From DASXMT01 sp963755985 (GTDB lineage Bacteria; Actinomycetota; Acidimicrobiia; Acidimicrobiales; RAAP-2), in contig CAVWLO010000003.1 in assembly GCA_963755985.1 (NCBI GenBank), forward strand, positions 992,001 to 1,056,000: a stretch of 64,000 nucleotides of DNA, written 5' to 3'. Position 1 is the first letter of the stretch. Each line of letters starts with the position of its first letter. Shown here one piece after another: positions 26,633-34,995 of this stretch. Both the position numbers and the translations under genes were made by a program. Under the pieces are notes generated by a model. It was given only the letters and a program-made list of their open reading frames with translations. It did not search any database and was not told the DNA's origin.

Positions 26633-27981
26633 ACGTCTTCGAGGCGTCTGAGGCCGAGCTGCCGACCACGGCGCACGGTCCGTTGGCCGAGCTGGTGGCG
26701 GCCTTCGTCAATCGGCAGCCCGGGTGGACGGGGTCGGCCGGACAGGCGCTCGTCGACGTCGGGCCGGCATCGGTGTCCATTGCCAGTGCCGACGTGATCC
26801 GGCCCGGGAGGCCTGGCCTCATCTCTGTGGTGGCCGAGGTGGCGGGGGTGGACGAGATCGCCGTCCATGCCGTCCTCGGGCTCCGTGCGCCGGGCGACGA
26901 CGTGCGGTTCCTGGCCGATGCCGACGATGCTCCCCTCGGCCTGTTCGAGGACGAGCACGGGATGGCCGTCGTCTTCGACGCCCTGTCTGACGCCGAGCTC
27001 TCCCTCTTGCTGCTGGGTGCGGTGGGCGGTGGGGACGGGGAACTCGAGCGGGTCCGACGGGTCTGGACGAACTACGACTCGGTGACGCTCACCTTCGACG
27101 ACCGCCTGGCCTTCACCGTGTACCAACAGTTGCCGATGGAGGAGGGGCCGCACCCAGGGCTCGAGCTCGTCGTGGCCCTCGATGACGTCGGGTTCAACCA
27201 CGTCCCCGCGCCCTACGCACTCTGGCGCCGGAGCGGCAGGGACATCGGGGTCGCCCAGGACTACCAGGCGGGCGGGACCGGTGGCTGGGCGCTGGCCCTG
27301 ACCTCGCTGCGCGACCTGTACGCCTTGGGCGGCTCGCCCGAGCAGGCCGGGGGCGACTTTGCCACCGAGGCGCGGCACCTCGGGACCATGACGGCTCGCA
27401 TGCACCTCGGGCTCGAGCAGGCGTTCGGGCGTCGGGAGGGCGACGTGGCGGCGTGGGTGGCGGCCGTCGAGGAGGCCGTGGCCGCGGTCGGTCCCGACGA
27501 GGTCGATGAGGACGTCGAGACGGTCCTGGCCGGCCTCCGGGGGTCCTCCCTGCGGGCCTCGGTCATCCGGACCCACGGCGACTTCCACCTCGGACGGGTG
27601 AGCCGGACCGACGTCGGCTGGTTCGTCATCGACTTCTCGCCCGGGGGTGTCCAGGGATCGGGCACGGGCATGCTGACCCGGGCCGGAGCGGTCTACCGGT
27701 CGCCATTGGCCGATGTGGCCGACATGCTCTGGTCCTTCCACCACGTCGCCGAGGTGGCCGCCATCGAGCGGGACCCCACTGGCCGGCTCCGACTCACCGA
27801 CCTGGCCCAGGCGTGGGAAGTACGAAATCGCCGGGCGTTCCTGGCCGGTTACCTGGGCACGACCGGCATCGACCAGCTCGCACCCGTGGCGCCGGACATG
27901 GTGCAGTCGCTGGTCTCCATGTTCGAGCTCGAACGCTCGGCCACCCGCCAGGCCCTCAGGAGCCCGGCTGCTCCGGGCTGA
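26629..27981 (+). CDS. mak: Maltokinase (Mak/Pep2-like) with altered metal-binding motif
   Basis: ATP-dependent maltose 1-kinase by context and architecture, 450 residues. The N-terminal cystatin-like region precedes an aminoglycoside-phosphotransferase fold with 'RTHGDFHLGRV' (catalytic loop) and 'SPLADVADMLWSFHHVA'. The metal-binding block reads 'VIDFSPGG', where maltokinases usually have DFEGEP; the aspartate is kept but the following residues and the start of the next loop differ. Coupled to treS by a GTGA overlap, which argues that it is still functional. Confidence 0.85.
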   Translation: MNVFEASEAELPTTAHGPLAELVAAFVNRQPGWTGSAGQALVDVGPASVSIASADVIRPGRPGLISVVAEVAGVDEIAVHAVLGLRAPGDDVRFLADADDAPLGLFEDEHGMAVVFDALSDAELSLLLLGAVGGGDGELERVRRVWTNYDSVTLTFDDRLAFTVYQQLPMEEGPHPGLELVVALDDVGFNHVPAPYALWRRSGRDIGVAQDYQAGGTGGWALALTSLRDLYALGGSPEQAGGDFATEARHLGTMTARMHLGLEQAFGRREGDVAAWVAAVEEAVAAVGPDEVDEDVETVLAGLRGSSLRASVIRTHGDFHLGRVSRTDVGWFVIDFSPGGVQGSGTGMLTRAGAVYRSPLADVADMLWSFHHVAEVAAIERDPTGRLRLTDLAQAWEVRNRRAFLAGYLGTTGIDQLAPVAPDMVQSLVSMFELERSATRQALRSPAAPG

Positions 27982-27994
27982 GGCCGCGTGTCCC

Positions 27995-28000
27995 TACCAT
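27995..28000 (+). promoter_or_regulatory. -10 element for a leaderless pfk transcript
   Basis: TACCAT is followed by six bases and the ATG at 28007. The geometry matches the rpiB promoter. Confidence 0.5.
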
Positions 28001-28006
28001 GAAGGG

Positions 28007-29053
28007 ATGCGGATCGGCGTATTCACCGGCGGAGGCGATTGCCCCGGGCTGAACGCGGTCATTCGGGCCGTCGTCCTCGGCGGGGCCGCCCGGCATGGCG
28101 ACGAGTTCGTCGGCATCCTGGACGGGTGGCTGGGCCTCATCCAGAACCACACCGTCCCGCTCGACCCCGACCAGTGCCGCTCCATCCTGACCAGGGGCGG
28201 GACGATCCTGGGTTCGTCCCGAACCAATCCGTTCGCGACCGAGGACGGTCCCGACCGGGTCGAGGCCACCATGAAGGCGCTCGAGCTCGATGCCGTGGTG
28301 GCCATCGGCGGGGACGACACCCTGGGTGCGGCCGATCGGCTCCACCGACGGGGCCTTCAGGTCGTGGGGGTACCGAAGACCATCGACAACGACCTCTCGG
28401 GGACCGAAGTGACCTTCGGGTTCGACACCGCCGTCCAGATCGCCACCGAGGCCATCGACCGCCTCCAGACCACGGCCGAGTCCCATCATCGCATCATCGT
28501 GTGCGAGGTGATGGGGCGGAACGTCGGCTGGATCGCCGTGCACGCCGGCATCGCGGGCGGCGCCGCCGAGATCCTGATCCCCGAGGTCCCCTTCTCACTG
28601 GAAGCCGTCTGCGACCGGCTGCGTCGGCGCCACGGCGGTGGACGGTTCTTCTCCACCCTCGTCGTGGCCGAGGGTGCCCTACCCCGGGACGAGGAGTCCG
28701 AGTCGCTCCGGCGCTCGCAACGAGCAGGGACGGCCGACCAGTTCGGTCACGTCCGCCTGGGTGGGATCGGCGCCTACTTGGCCGAGGAGATCGAGCTGCG
28801 CACCGGGTACGAGTCCCGGTCGACGGTGCTCGGGCACATCCAGCGGGGCGGGTCCCCGACCGCATTCGACCGGGTGCTGGCCACCCGGTTCGGCGCCGCC
28901 GCCCTGGCTGCGGCGCACGAAGGCGAGTTCGGGACCATGGTGGCGCTGCAGGCCGGCGCGATCGTCCGTGTCCCGCTGTCCGACGCGGTGGGGAAGCCGA
29001 AGCAGGTCGACCCGCACCTCTATCAGGACGTAGCCGGTCTCTACCTCGGCTAG
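28007..29053 (+). CDS. pfp: 6-phosphofructokinase, predicted PPi-dependent
   Basis: Phosphofructokinase of 348 residues that phosphorylates fructose 6-phosphate. 'GVFTGGGDCPGLNAVIR' opens the fold. The phosphoryl-donor site reads 'GGDDTLG' (D103, D104) and 'PKTIDND' (K124). Family knowledge: ATP enzymes have Gly at 104 and Gly at 124, while PPi enzymes such as that of Amycolatopsis methanolica have Asp and Lys. 'EVMGRNVGWIA' and 'LGHIQRGGSPTAFDR' bind the sugar phosphate. The reaction would therefore be reversible, which is of interest with a fructose-bisphosphatase nearby. Confidence 0.93.
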   Translation: MRIGVFTGGGDCPGLNAVIRAVVLGGAARHGDEFVGILDGWLGLIQNHTVPLDPDQCRSILTRGGTILGSSRTNPFATEDGPDRVEATMKALELDAVVAIGGDDTLGAADRLHRRGLQVVGVPKTIDNDLSGTEVTFGFDTAVQIATEAIDRLQTTAESHHRIIVCEVMGRNVGWIAVHAGIAGGAAEILIPEVPFSLEAVCDRLRRRHGGGRFFSTLVVAEGALPRDEESESLRRSQRAGTADQFGHVRLGGIGAYLAEEIELRTGYESRSTVLGHIQRGGSPTAFDRVLATRFGAAALAAAHEGEFGTMVALQAGAIVRVPLSDAVGKPKQVDPHLYQDVAGLYLG

Positions 29054-29060
29054 CCGACCA

Positions 29061-30053
29061 CTAGCCGGCGTTCGCCACCGGCAGCGGCACGGCGAGCTGC
29101 TCGGCCGCTTGCTCGGGGTTGACGATGTTGATCAGGACCCCGGTGCCCAGCTCGAAGCCGGCCACCGTGGCCAACTTCGGTGCCACGTGGACATGCCAGT
29201 GATAGGGCTCGGGAGCCCGGTAGGGGGCTGAATGGAACACGAGGTTGTAGGCCACGTCGCCCGCGACCTCCCGAAGTCGGCCGAGTACCTGGCGGAGTGC
29301 ACCGCCCACGGCGACCAGATCGGCCGGTGGGCTGTGGTGCAGGTGGGGTCCGTGGGCCCGGGGGATCACCAGCATCTCGTACGGGGTGCCGCTCCAGAAC
29401 GGGCAGATCACGACCACCCGCTCATCGGCGTAGACCACTCGGTAGCCGACATCCTCCTCGGCATCGGCCGCCGTGCACAGCAGGCAGCGTCCGGCGAACC
29501 GGGCGAACCCGGCCTGTTCCTCCACCAGCTCGCGGGGGACGAAGGACATGCCGAGCAGCTGGCCGTGGGGATGCTCGATGGAGGCGCCCGCCTCGCGGCC
29601 TGCATTGACGATGGCCTGGCTGTAGCGCAGACCGGGAATGTGCGAATGCTCCTCGATCCGGTCCCGGATGGCGGCCATGACCATCGCCGCCTGCTCGTCG
29701 CTCAACATCGACCAGGAGTTCTGATGGTCGGGGGAGAGCACGAGGACCTCGTGGATCCCTCCCGCCGTGGCCTGGGTGAAGATGGGCCCCCGGTTGGTGA
29801 CGACGAATGGGTCGTCCCCTTCGAAGGCGGGGTAGAGGTTGGGCACCACCCGCACCCGCCAGCGGCCCTCGGGGCCGTAGGTCTCCAGTGCGGGGGGCGT
29901 GGACTCCTCGTTTCCCGGGCAGAACGGGCAGGGGCGGCTGGTGTCGGCCTGGGTCGGGACCATGCGGGGGGCGAACGCCCTCGGGCGTTGCGCCCGGTCG
30001 GTGCTCACCACTACCCAGCGGCCGGTGAGGGGGTCAAGCCGTAGTTGGTTCAT
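29061..30053 (-). CDS. galT: Galactose-1-phosphate uridylyltransferase
   Basis: HIT-superfamily enzyme of the Leloir pathway, exchanging UMP between UDP-glucose and galactose 1-phosphate; 330 residues. 'RLDPLTGRWVVVSTDRAQRP', zinc-type 'CPFCPGNE', 'VVPNLYPAFEG' and the catalytic 'IEHPHGQLLG' (HPH) are visible, and 'YHWHVHVAPKL' near the C-terminus. The ATG at 30053 puts the conserved RLDPLTG at the usual distance; a start 12 codons upstream is possible. Convergent with pfk, with no galK or galE nearby. Confidence 0.93.
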   Translation of the reverse strand: MNQLRLDPLTGRWVVVSTDRAQRPRAFAPRMVPTQADTSRPCPFCPGNEESTPPALETYGPEGRWRVRVVPNLYPAFEGDDPFVVTNRGPIFTQATAGGIHEVLVLSPDHQNSWSMLSDEQAAMVMAAIRDRIEEHSHIPGLRYSQAIVNAGREAGASIEHPHGQLLGMSFVPRELVEEQAGFARFAGRCLLCTAADAEEDVGYRVVYADERVVVICPFWSGTPYEMLVIPRAHGPHLHHSPPADLVAVGGALRQVLGRLREVAGDVAYNLVFHSAPYRAPEPYHWHVHVAPKLATVAGFELGTGVLINIVNPEQAAEQLAVPLPVANAG

Positions 30054-30258
30054 GCGGGGCGGGTGGTTTCCATGTGCGATCCGTGTCATTCGATGTGGGC
30101 GTTGGGCCTCTTCTCGTAGCCCTTCGTCGCCGGTCTTTCAGTCCGACCGTTGCCGCGCCCGAAGTGCATGCCTCCAACGTATCAATGGTTGGACCGTCGT
30201 TGTGATATGGCGGCACCCGGGGCCCGCTCCATGGGCCACGGGTGCCAGAATCCCGGGG

Positions 30259-30771
30259 ATGCAACCCCCTGGCGCTGCACCTTTTGTACTGTCCTTCTTT
30301 GCCTTGTCCTCGAATCGCGGTGCCGCCTACGACGTGGTGCTGTTGGCCCACGTCCTGTCGAGCGTCGTCGGGTTTGGTGCCGTGGCCGTGGCCGGGGTCA
30401 ACGCCCTGTTGCTGCGGGGCGCAGCCGCTCCTTCGCCATCGGTGCTTCGATACTACCGGCCGGGGGTGAACTGGGCCGGTCGGGTCACGTTCCTGGTCCC
30501 GGTGCTCGGGGTGGTTCTGGTCGGAATGAGCCACGGGTCCTGGTCCTTCAGCGACGGCTGGGTGCTCGGCGGCCTGGCCCTGTGGGCCGTGGCCGCCATG
30601 GCCGGCGAAATGGCGGTGTGGCCGGCCGAGCGAGGGCTCCAGCGCCTGGTCACCGAGGAATCCTCCGACGATGCTCGGCGCCGCTCGCTCCGTTGCCGGG
30701 TGGCCGTCGGCTCGGCGGCCATGTTGCTCGCGTTCGTGGTTGCCACCGCGATCATGGTGGCCAAGCCATGA
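30259..30771 (+). CDS. DUF2269-like integral membrane protein
   Basis: 170 residues with four hydrophobic helices. 'AYDVVLLAHVLSSVVGFGAVAVAGV' at the N-terminus, a loop 'RYYRPGVNWAGRVTFLVPVLGVVLVGMS', then two further helices, resembling small DUF2269-type membrane proteins. Function unknown. A CAGAAT hexamer at 30246-30251 lies seven bases before the ATG, consistent with a leaderless message. The last codons are echoed about 50 bases downstream. Confidence 0.65.
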   Translation: MQPPGAAPFVLSFFALSSNRGAAYDVVLLAHVLSSVVGFGAVAVAGVNALLLRGAAAPSPSVLRYYRPGVNWAGRVTFLVPVLGVVLVGMSHGSWSFSDGWVLGGLALWAVAAMAGEMAVWPAERGLQRLVTEESSDDARRRSLRCRVAVGSAAMLLAFVVATAIMVAKP

Positions 30772-30826
30772 TGGTGTTCGTGGTGTTCGAGGTGTCCACC
30801 GTGGTCATGGTGGCGAAGCCAGGATG
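30753..30826. repeat. Duplicated 3' end of the membrane-protein gene
   Basis: A 20-base block at about 30754-30773, spanning the last codons (MVAKP) and stop, recurs at about 30807-30826 with two mismatches. The copies are separated by about 33 bases, so this is a spaced duplication. Confidence 0.6.
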
Positions 30827-30837
30827 ACCGGGGCCCC

Positions 30838-31098
30838 GTGACCGAGCCCCATGGGATCGAGCGAGAAGGGGTCGACCACGGATGTGAGGGTGCGCCCCAC
30901 CCGGACCGGCTCGACCCGAACCGGACGGACTACCGGGAGATCCTGGATGCCCATGCCTCTGCGGTACAGGCGGGCGAGCCCGGATACACCGATCCGGGGA
31001 CGGGCCTCTTCGTGCTCACCGCGGCGACGCTGGCCGGCCGGGGCTCGTGTTGCCAGAGTGGCTGTCGCCACTGCCCCTATGTCGATCAGGAGCACTGA
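30838..31098 (+). CDS. DUF5522 family protein
   Basis: 86 residues. The C-terminal cysteine motif 'GRGSCCQSGCRHCPYVD' (C-x3-C-x2-C type) and 'NRTDYREILDAHASAVQAGEPGYTDPGTGLFVLTA' match DUF5522, a small conserved protein of unknown function found in Bacteria and Actinobacteria. The cysteine arrangement suggests metal or cluster binding. The start is the GTG at 30838. Confidence 0.85.
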   Translation: MTEPHGIEREGVDHGCEGAPHPDRLDPNRTDYREILDAHASAVQAGEPGYTDPGTGLFVLTAATLAGRGSCCQSGCRHCPYVDQEH

Positions 31099-31333
31099 TG
31101 GGCCCATCGATTGAGCCGATGGATGAGGGCGGTCGCCTGGGCGGGGCGCGGTCCGGTCGGGTCATCGATCGTCCAGATCACCGGATCGTCGATGAGCCAT
31201 GAGCGTCGGCGAGACGCTGACTACAGTCGAGTGCACGTCGGTGGTGCTGCCCACCGCTCGCTTCGACGGTCGATGCGGGGGAGCGAGCTCGCTGCGTCGG
31301 TCCACGTGCAGTACCGAGCACGAGGAGAGCCAC

Positions 31334-31645
31334 ATGCTGGCCATCAGTGGGATTCTGCGCTTCAAGCCTGAGGACCGGGACGAGGTCATCGAAGGACTGG
31401 CCTGGGTGACCGAGCGCAGCCGCGCCGACGCCGGTTGCATCGAGTACTGGTACGCCGAGGATCTGGTCGACCCCGGGTCGTTCCGGTTCTTCGAATGCTG
31501 GGAGTCGACCGAGACCTTCGAGGCTCACCGCGCCGCCCCCTACGAGGAGGAGTTCACCCAGCGCTATCTCACCCGGCTGGCCGGCGCTGGCGCCACCCAG
31601 TACGAGATATCCTCCCGGACGGTCCTGGCTGCCGAAGCGCCCTGA
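31334..31645 (+). CDS. Antibiotic biosynthesis monooxygenase (ABM)-domain protein
   Basis: 103-residue ferredoxin-like fold protein. 'LAISGILRFKPEDRDEVIEGLAWVTERSRADAGCIEYWYAED' and 'FRFFECWESTETFEAHRAAPYEEEF' are the two ABM beta-alpha halves. Such dimers are cofactor-free quinol monooxygenases or stress proteins; the substrate is unknown. The ATG at 31334 was chosen since the core begins there; an in-frame upstream extension has no homology. The 235 bases before it contain no other gene. Confidence 0.85.
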   Translation: MLAISGILRFKPEDRDEVIEGLAWVTERSRADAGCIEYWYAEDLVDPGSFRFFECWESTETFEAHRAAPYEEEFTQRYLTRLAGAGATQYEISSRTVLAAEAP

Positions 31646-31662
31646 CCGGTCGACCTGGACGA

Positions 31663-32397
31663 TCAGCCCCGCCCGCCCCCATCGTCGACCGCGGCCCGTA
31701 ACAGGGCCCGGGCCTCGTCGATCCGACCGGACCGGACCAGGTCGACGAACGGGCCCGACAGGATTGTCGCCCAGTCGGTCGACTCGGTCGACCGACCCTC
31801 GGCGCGGAGGCGTCGCCGAGCCTCGTCGAGCAATACGGCCAGGTTCCCCGCTTCGTCGCCTATGGCGCAGGCGGCGGTATCCCTGAGCCAACCGGCCAGT
31901 GCCGGACTGGCACCGCCGGTGGACACGGCCAGGGTCACGTCGCCGTCCCGGTGCACGGCTGGCAGCAGGAACGTGCAGTTGTCGACATCGTCGGCGCTGT
32001 TGACCCACACCCCGGCCGCATCGGCATCGGCCGCCACCGCCCGGTCCACGTCGGGATCGCCGGTGGCCGTGATGACCAGGCGGAAGCCGGCGGCCTCACC
32101 CGGGCGGTACCGTCGCTCCTGGAGGACCAGTGATCCCATCGCGGGCCCAGCCGGCCCCGCCGGCCGGCCGGCTCCGTTGGCCGAGGGGGCCGCCGCCCCC
32201 CCTTTGGGCGCGGTGCCCGTCCCGTCGGCCAGCAGGCGAAGTCGGCTGGTGATCTGGGGGGCCACCACCGTCACCTCGGCCCGGCAGCGCAGCAGGCCTT
32301 CTGCCTTGTGGGTGGCGATCGGGCCACCTCCCACCACCAGGCACCGCCGTCCGTCCACGACCAGAGCCACCGGGTAGAGAGGCGAGGGGTGGGACAC
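31663..32397 (-). CDS. cysG: Precorrin-2 dehydrogenase / sirohydrochlorin ferrochelatase
   Basis: Makes siroheme from precorrin-2, the cofactor of the sulfite reductase encoded nearby. 244 residues, equal to the CysG N-terminal (Met8p/CysG-B) module. NAD motif 'VVGGGPIATHKAEGLL', catalytic-region 'VNSADDVDNCTFLLPAVHRDGDVTLAVSTGGASPALAGWLRD'. An Ala/Gly/Pro insertion of about 25 residues lies after 'VVAPQITSRLRLLADG'. No methyltransferase (CysG-A) domain is fused. GTG start, 11 bases after cysN: the third gene of the cysDN operon. Confidence 0.92.
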   Translation of the reverse strand: MSHPSPLYPVALVVDGRRCLVVGGGPIATHKAEGLLRCRAEVTVVAPQITSRLRLLADGTGTAPKGGAAAPSANGAGRPAGPAGPAMGSLVLQERRYRPGEAAGFRLVITATGDPDVDRAVAADADAAGVWVNSADDVDNCTFLLPAVHRDGDVTLAVSTGGASPALAGWLRDTAACAIGDEAGNLAVLLDEARRRLRAEGRSTESTDWATILSGPFVDLVRSGRIDEARALLRAAVDDGGGRG

Positions 32398-32408
32398 AGG
32401 CGCCGCTG

Positions 32409-33749
32409 TCAGTCTGGGCTTGGGGCCACGTCGGGAGGCCCGACCATGCCGGCCGCCACGGTGCCGTTGGTCGCCGGGTCGATCAGCACGAAGCTCCCGG
32501 TGATGCGGTTCCGCTGGTAGGGATCGGCGGCCAGGGGGGAGGCGGTAGTCAGGACGACCGTACCGATGTCGTTCTCTTCCAGGGACTCCGTGGGCGACAG
32601 CTCCAGGTTGTTGACGTCGAGCCTCCCGGTGACGGCGACCACCCGGGCCTGGGTGACCCGGGTGGTGTGCTTCAGCCGGTACTGGGCTCCGGCAGCGAGT
32701 GGGCGCCTGTCGAACCAGCAGACGGTGGCCTCGATCTCGGTGGCCACCTCGGGCGGGTCGTCTGCCGCGGCCAGGATGTCTCCCCTACTCACGTCCACAT
32801 CGTCAGCCAGGCGAACCGAGACGGAGAGGCCCACCGATGCAACGTCCAACGGCCCGTCGAGGGTCTCCACCGCGGTGACCGTGGTCCGCTGCCCGGCTGG
32901 TAGGACGACGACGTCGTCACCCGGACGGATGGGGCCGCCATTGACCATCCCCGCGTAGCTCCGACCCCCCCCGGGCTGGCGGAGCACCCATTGGACAGGC
33001 AGCCGGGCGGCCGAGCCATGGTGGGCCCCGTGTACGCCGGCCCAGGCGCCGGCCGAAGCCTGCTCGAGGGCCTCGAGGATGGTGGGACCGTCGTACCAAG
33101 GAGCGGCGTCCGAGCGCTCGGCGACGTTGTCGCCGTAGAGGGCCGACACCGGGACCACGGTGCACGACTCGATTCCGAGGCGGCCCGACAGCTCGATCAT
33201 GTCCTTGACCACCTGTCGGTACGCATCCTCGTCCCAGGCGATCCCGTCCATCTTGTTGGCCGCAACGATCAGCTGGCGCACCCCGAGGAGGGCGGCGATG
33301 CAGACGTGGCGCCGGGTCTGCTCTCGGAGGCCCTTGGACGCGTCGACCACGACGAGAGCCAGGTCGGCGGTCGAGGCCCCCGTGGCCATGTTTCGCGTGT
33401 ACTGGACGTGACCAGGACAATCGGCAATGACGAACTTCCGCTCCGGCGTGGCCGCGTACCGGTAGGCGACGTCGATGGTGATGCCCTGCTCCCGCTCGGC
33501 CCGCAGGCCGTCGGTCACGAACGAGAGGTCGACGCCGACCGCCCCCCGCCGTCGCGACGCCGTTGCCACCGCCTCGAGCTGGTCGTCGAAGAGTTGCTTG
33601 GTGTCGTGCAACAGGCGGCCGATGAGCGTCGATTTCCCGTCATCGACCGAACCCACTGCAGCGAAGCGCAGGAGGTCCATGACCGGCTCCTGGGTCGACT
33701 CCTGCGTCGATTGGGTGACGGCGGCCGCGCCGTCCGAGGCTGCGGCCAT
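32409..33749 (-). CDS. cysN: Sulfate adenylyltransferase large subunit (GTPase)
   Basis: GTP-driven subunit of ATP sulfurylase, activating sulfate to APS; 446 residues. Translation-factor GTPase motifs: 'AAVGSVDDGKSTLIGRLLHDTKQ' (G1), 'DCPGHVQYTRNM' (G3), 'AANKMDGI' (G4). Domains II and III follow ('RSYAGMVNGGPIRPGDDVVVLPAG'). There is no C-terminal CysC kinase domain, consistent with a pathway reducing APS directly. The first 23 residues are low complexity and the ATG at 33680 may be the true start. Three bases separate it from cysD. Confidence 0.95.
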   Translation of the reverse strand: MAAASDGAAAVTQSTQESTQEPVMDLLRFAAVGSVDDGKSTLIGRLLHDTKQLFDDQLEAVATASRRRGAVGVDLSFVTDGLRAEREQGITIDVAYRYAATPERKFVIADCPGHVQYTRNMATGASTADLALVVVDASKGLREQTRRHVCIAALLGVRQLIVAANKMDGIAWDEDAYRQVVKDMIELSGRLGIESCTVVPVSALYGDNVAERSDAAPWYDGPTILEALEQASAGAWAGVHGAHHGSAARLPVQWVLRQPGGGRSYAGMVNGGPIRPGDDVVVLPAGQRTTVTAVETLDGPLDVASVGLSVSVRLADDVDVSRGDILAAADDPPEVATEIEATVCWFDRRPLAAGAQYRLKHTTRVTQARVVAVTGRLDVNNLELSPTESLEENDIGTVVLTTASPLAADPYQRNRITGSFVLIDPATNGTVAAGMVGPPDVAPSPD

Positions 33750-33752
33750 GGG

Positions 33753-34700
33753 CTAGAAGTACCCCTCGCGCTTGCGGTCTTCCATGGACGTCTCGGAGAA
33801 CCGGTCGTCGGCCCGGGTGGCGCCTCGCTCCGAGACCCGGGAGATGGCCACCTCGGCGATGATCTGGTCGACGGTGGTCGCCCCCGATCGGACGGCACCC
33901 GTGCAGGTGGCGTCGCCCACGGTCCGGAAGCGGACAGTCTCGGTGAACGCCGACTCGTTCGGGCCCGGTGTCACCCACTCCGACTGGGCCAGCAACATGC
34001 CGTCACGATCGATGACCGAACGCTCATGGGCGTAATAGATCGAGGGCAGCTCGATCGACTCTCGGGCGATGTACTGCCAGATGTCCAGTTCCGTCCAGTC
34101 CGAGAGGGGGAAGGCCCGCAGGCTTTCGCCCGGCTGGACCCGTCCCGAGTAGAGCTGCCAGATCTCCGGTCGCTGGCGCTTGGGGTCCCACTGCCCGAAC
34201 GTGTCCCGGAAGGACAGGACCCGCTCCTTGGCCCGGGCCTTGTCCTCGTCACGACGCGCCCCGCCGATGGCTGCGTCGAAGCCGTACTTGGTGATGGCAT
34301 CGAGGAGGGCGGTGGTCTGGAGCCGGTTCCTCGTTCCTCCCGGCCCTGGATCGGCGACCCGGCCGGTGTCGATGGACTCCTGGACCGACGCCACCAACAG
34401 CTGCTCGCCCAGCTCGGCGACCCGGCGGTCCCGGAAGTCGATGACCTCGGCGAAGTTGTGCCCGGTGTCCACGTGCAGGATGGGAAAGGGGAGGCCTCCC
34501 GGGCGGAAGGCCTTCTCGGCCAGCCGTAGGAGCACAGCGGAGTCCTTACCCCCGCTGAACAGCAGCACCGGGCGTTCGCATTCGGCCGCCACCTCCCGCA
34601 TGATGAAGACGGAATGGGCCTCGAGCAGGTCGAGGTGATCGACGCCAGGGGCGGAGGCGACGGTGGACGAGAGGGCAACGGGGTCGAGAATCGTTGTCAC
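33753..34700 (-). CDS. cysD: Sulfate adenylyltransferase small subunit
   Basis: Adenylylating subunit of ATP sulfurylase, PP-loop ATPase fold. 'PVLLFSGGKDSAVLLRLAEKAF' carries the SGGxDS PP-loop, followed by 'FPILHVDTGHNFAEVIDFRD', 'GFDAAIGGARRDEDKARAKERVLSFRD' and 'RAFPLSDWTELDIWQYIARE'. The GTG at 34700 was preferred to that at 34745 because AGGAAGG precedes it by 11 bases. First gene of the minus-strand sulfate operon. Confidence 0.95.
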   Translation of the reverse strand: MTTILDPVALSSTVASAPGVDHLDLLEAHSVFIMREVAAECERPVLLFSGGKDSAVLLRLAEKAFRPGGLPFPILHVDTGHNFAEVIDFRDRRVAELGEQLLVASVQESIDTGRVADPGPGGTRNRLQTTALLDAITKYGFDAAIGGARRDEDKARAKERVLSFRDTFGQWDPKRQRPEIWQLYSGRVQPGESLRAFPLSDWTELDIWQYIARESIELPSIYYAHERSVIDRDGMLLAQSEWVTPGPNESAFTETVRFRTVGDATCTGAVRSGATTVDQIIAEVAISRVSERGATRADDRFSETSMEDRKREGYF

Positions 34701-34995
34701 AGCGTAAGGGGCCTTCCTGATTCCTCGGGCAAAGGATGGCGCCACGGAATCAATTGTCCGAAAACTTGATCTACTTAGTCATGTATACTCGGGATCAGGT
34801 GGTCCAAGCAAGGCGGTAGGGTGCCCCCGGACGTGCTCGACGGGGCGCTGACCAGGATGAAAGCCTATTGACATACTAGGGAATGGCACCGATCTCGGGT
34901 GCCGGAGCCGACCGAGTCCGCGGCTGTCCGCCCGCTCACCAGCGGTCGCAGACAGTCGGAGGTAGGACGGCCCGTGGATCGAAAGTGAGTGCCCG
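34701..34995. promoter_or_regulatory. Divergent promoter region between cysD and cysH
   Basis: This 295-base gap is AT-rich compared with its surroundings (notably 34749-34790). It holds a TATACT hexamer at 34784-34789 and a TTGACA at 34869-34874 followed by TACTAG. CCTA/TAGG flank the TTGACA block in a weak inverted repeat (34865-34881). These are the plausible core promoter parts for the two sulfate-assimilation transcripts; the regulator cannot be named from sequence. Confidence 0.45.

Noticed and set aside
34869..34881. TTGACA-TACTAG as a complete cysH promoter
   Set aside because: The spacing between the two hexamers is far too short for a standard -35/-10 pair; kept only as part of the regulatory region.
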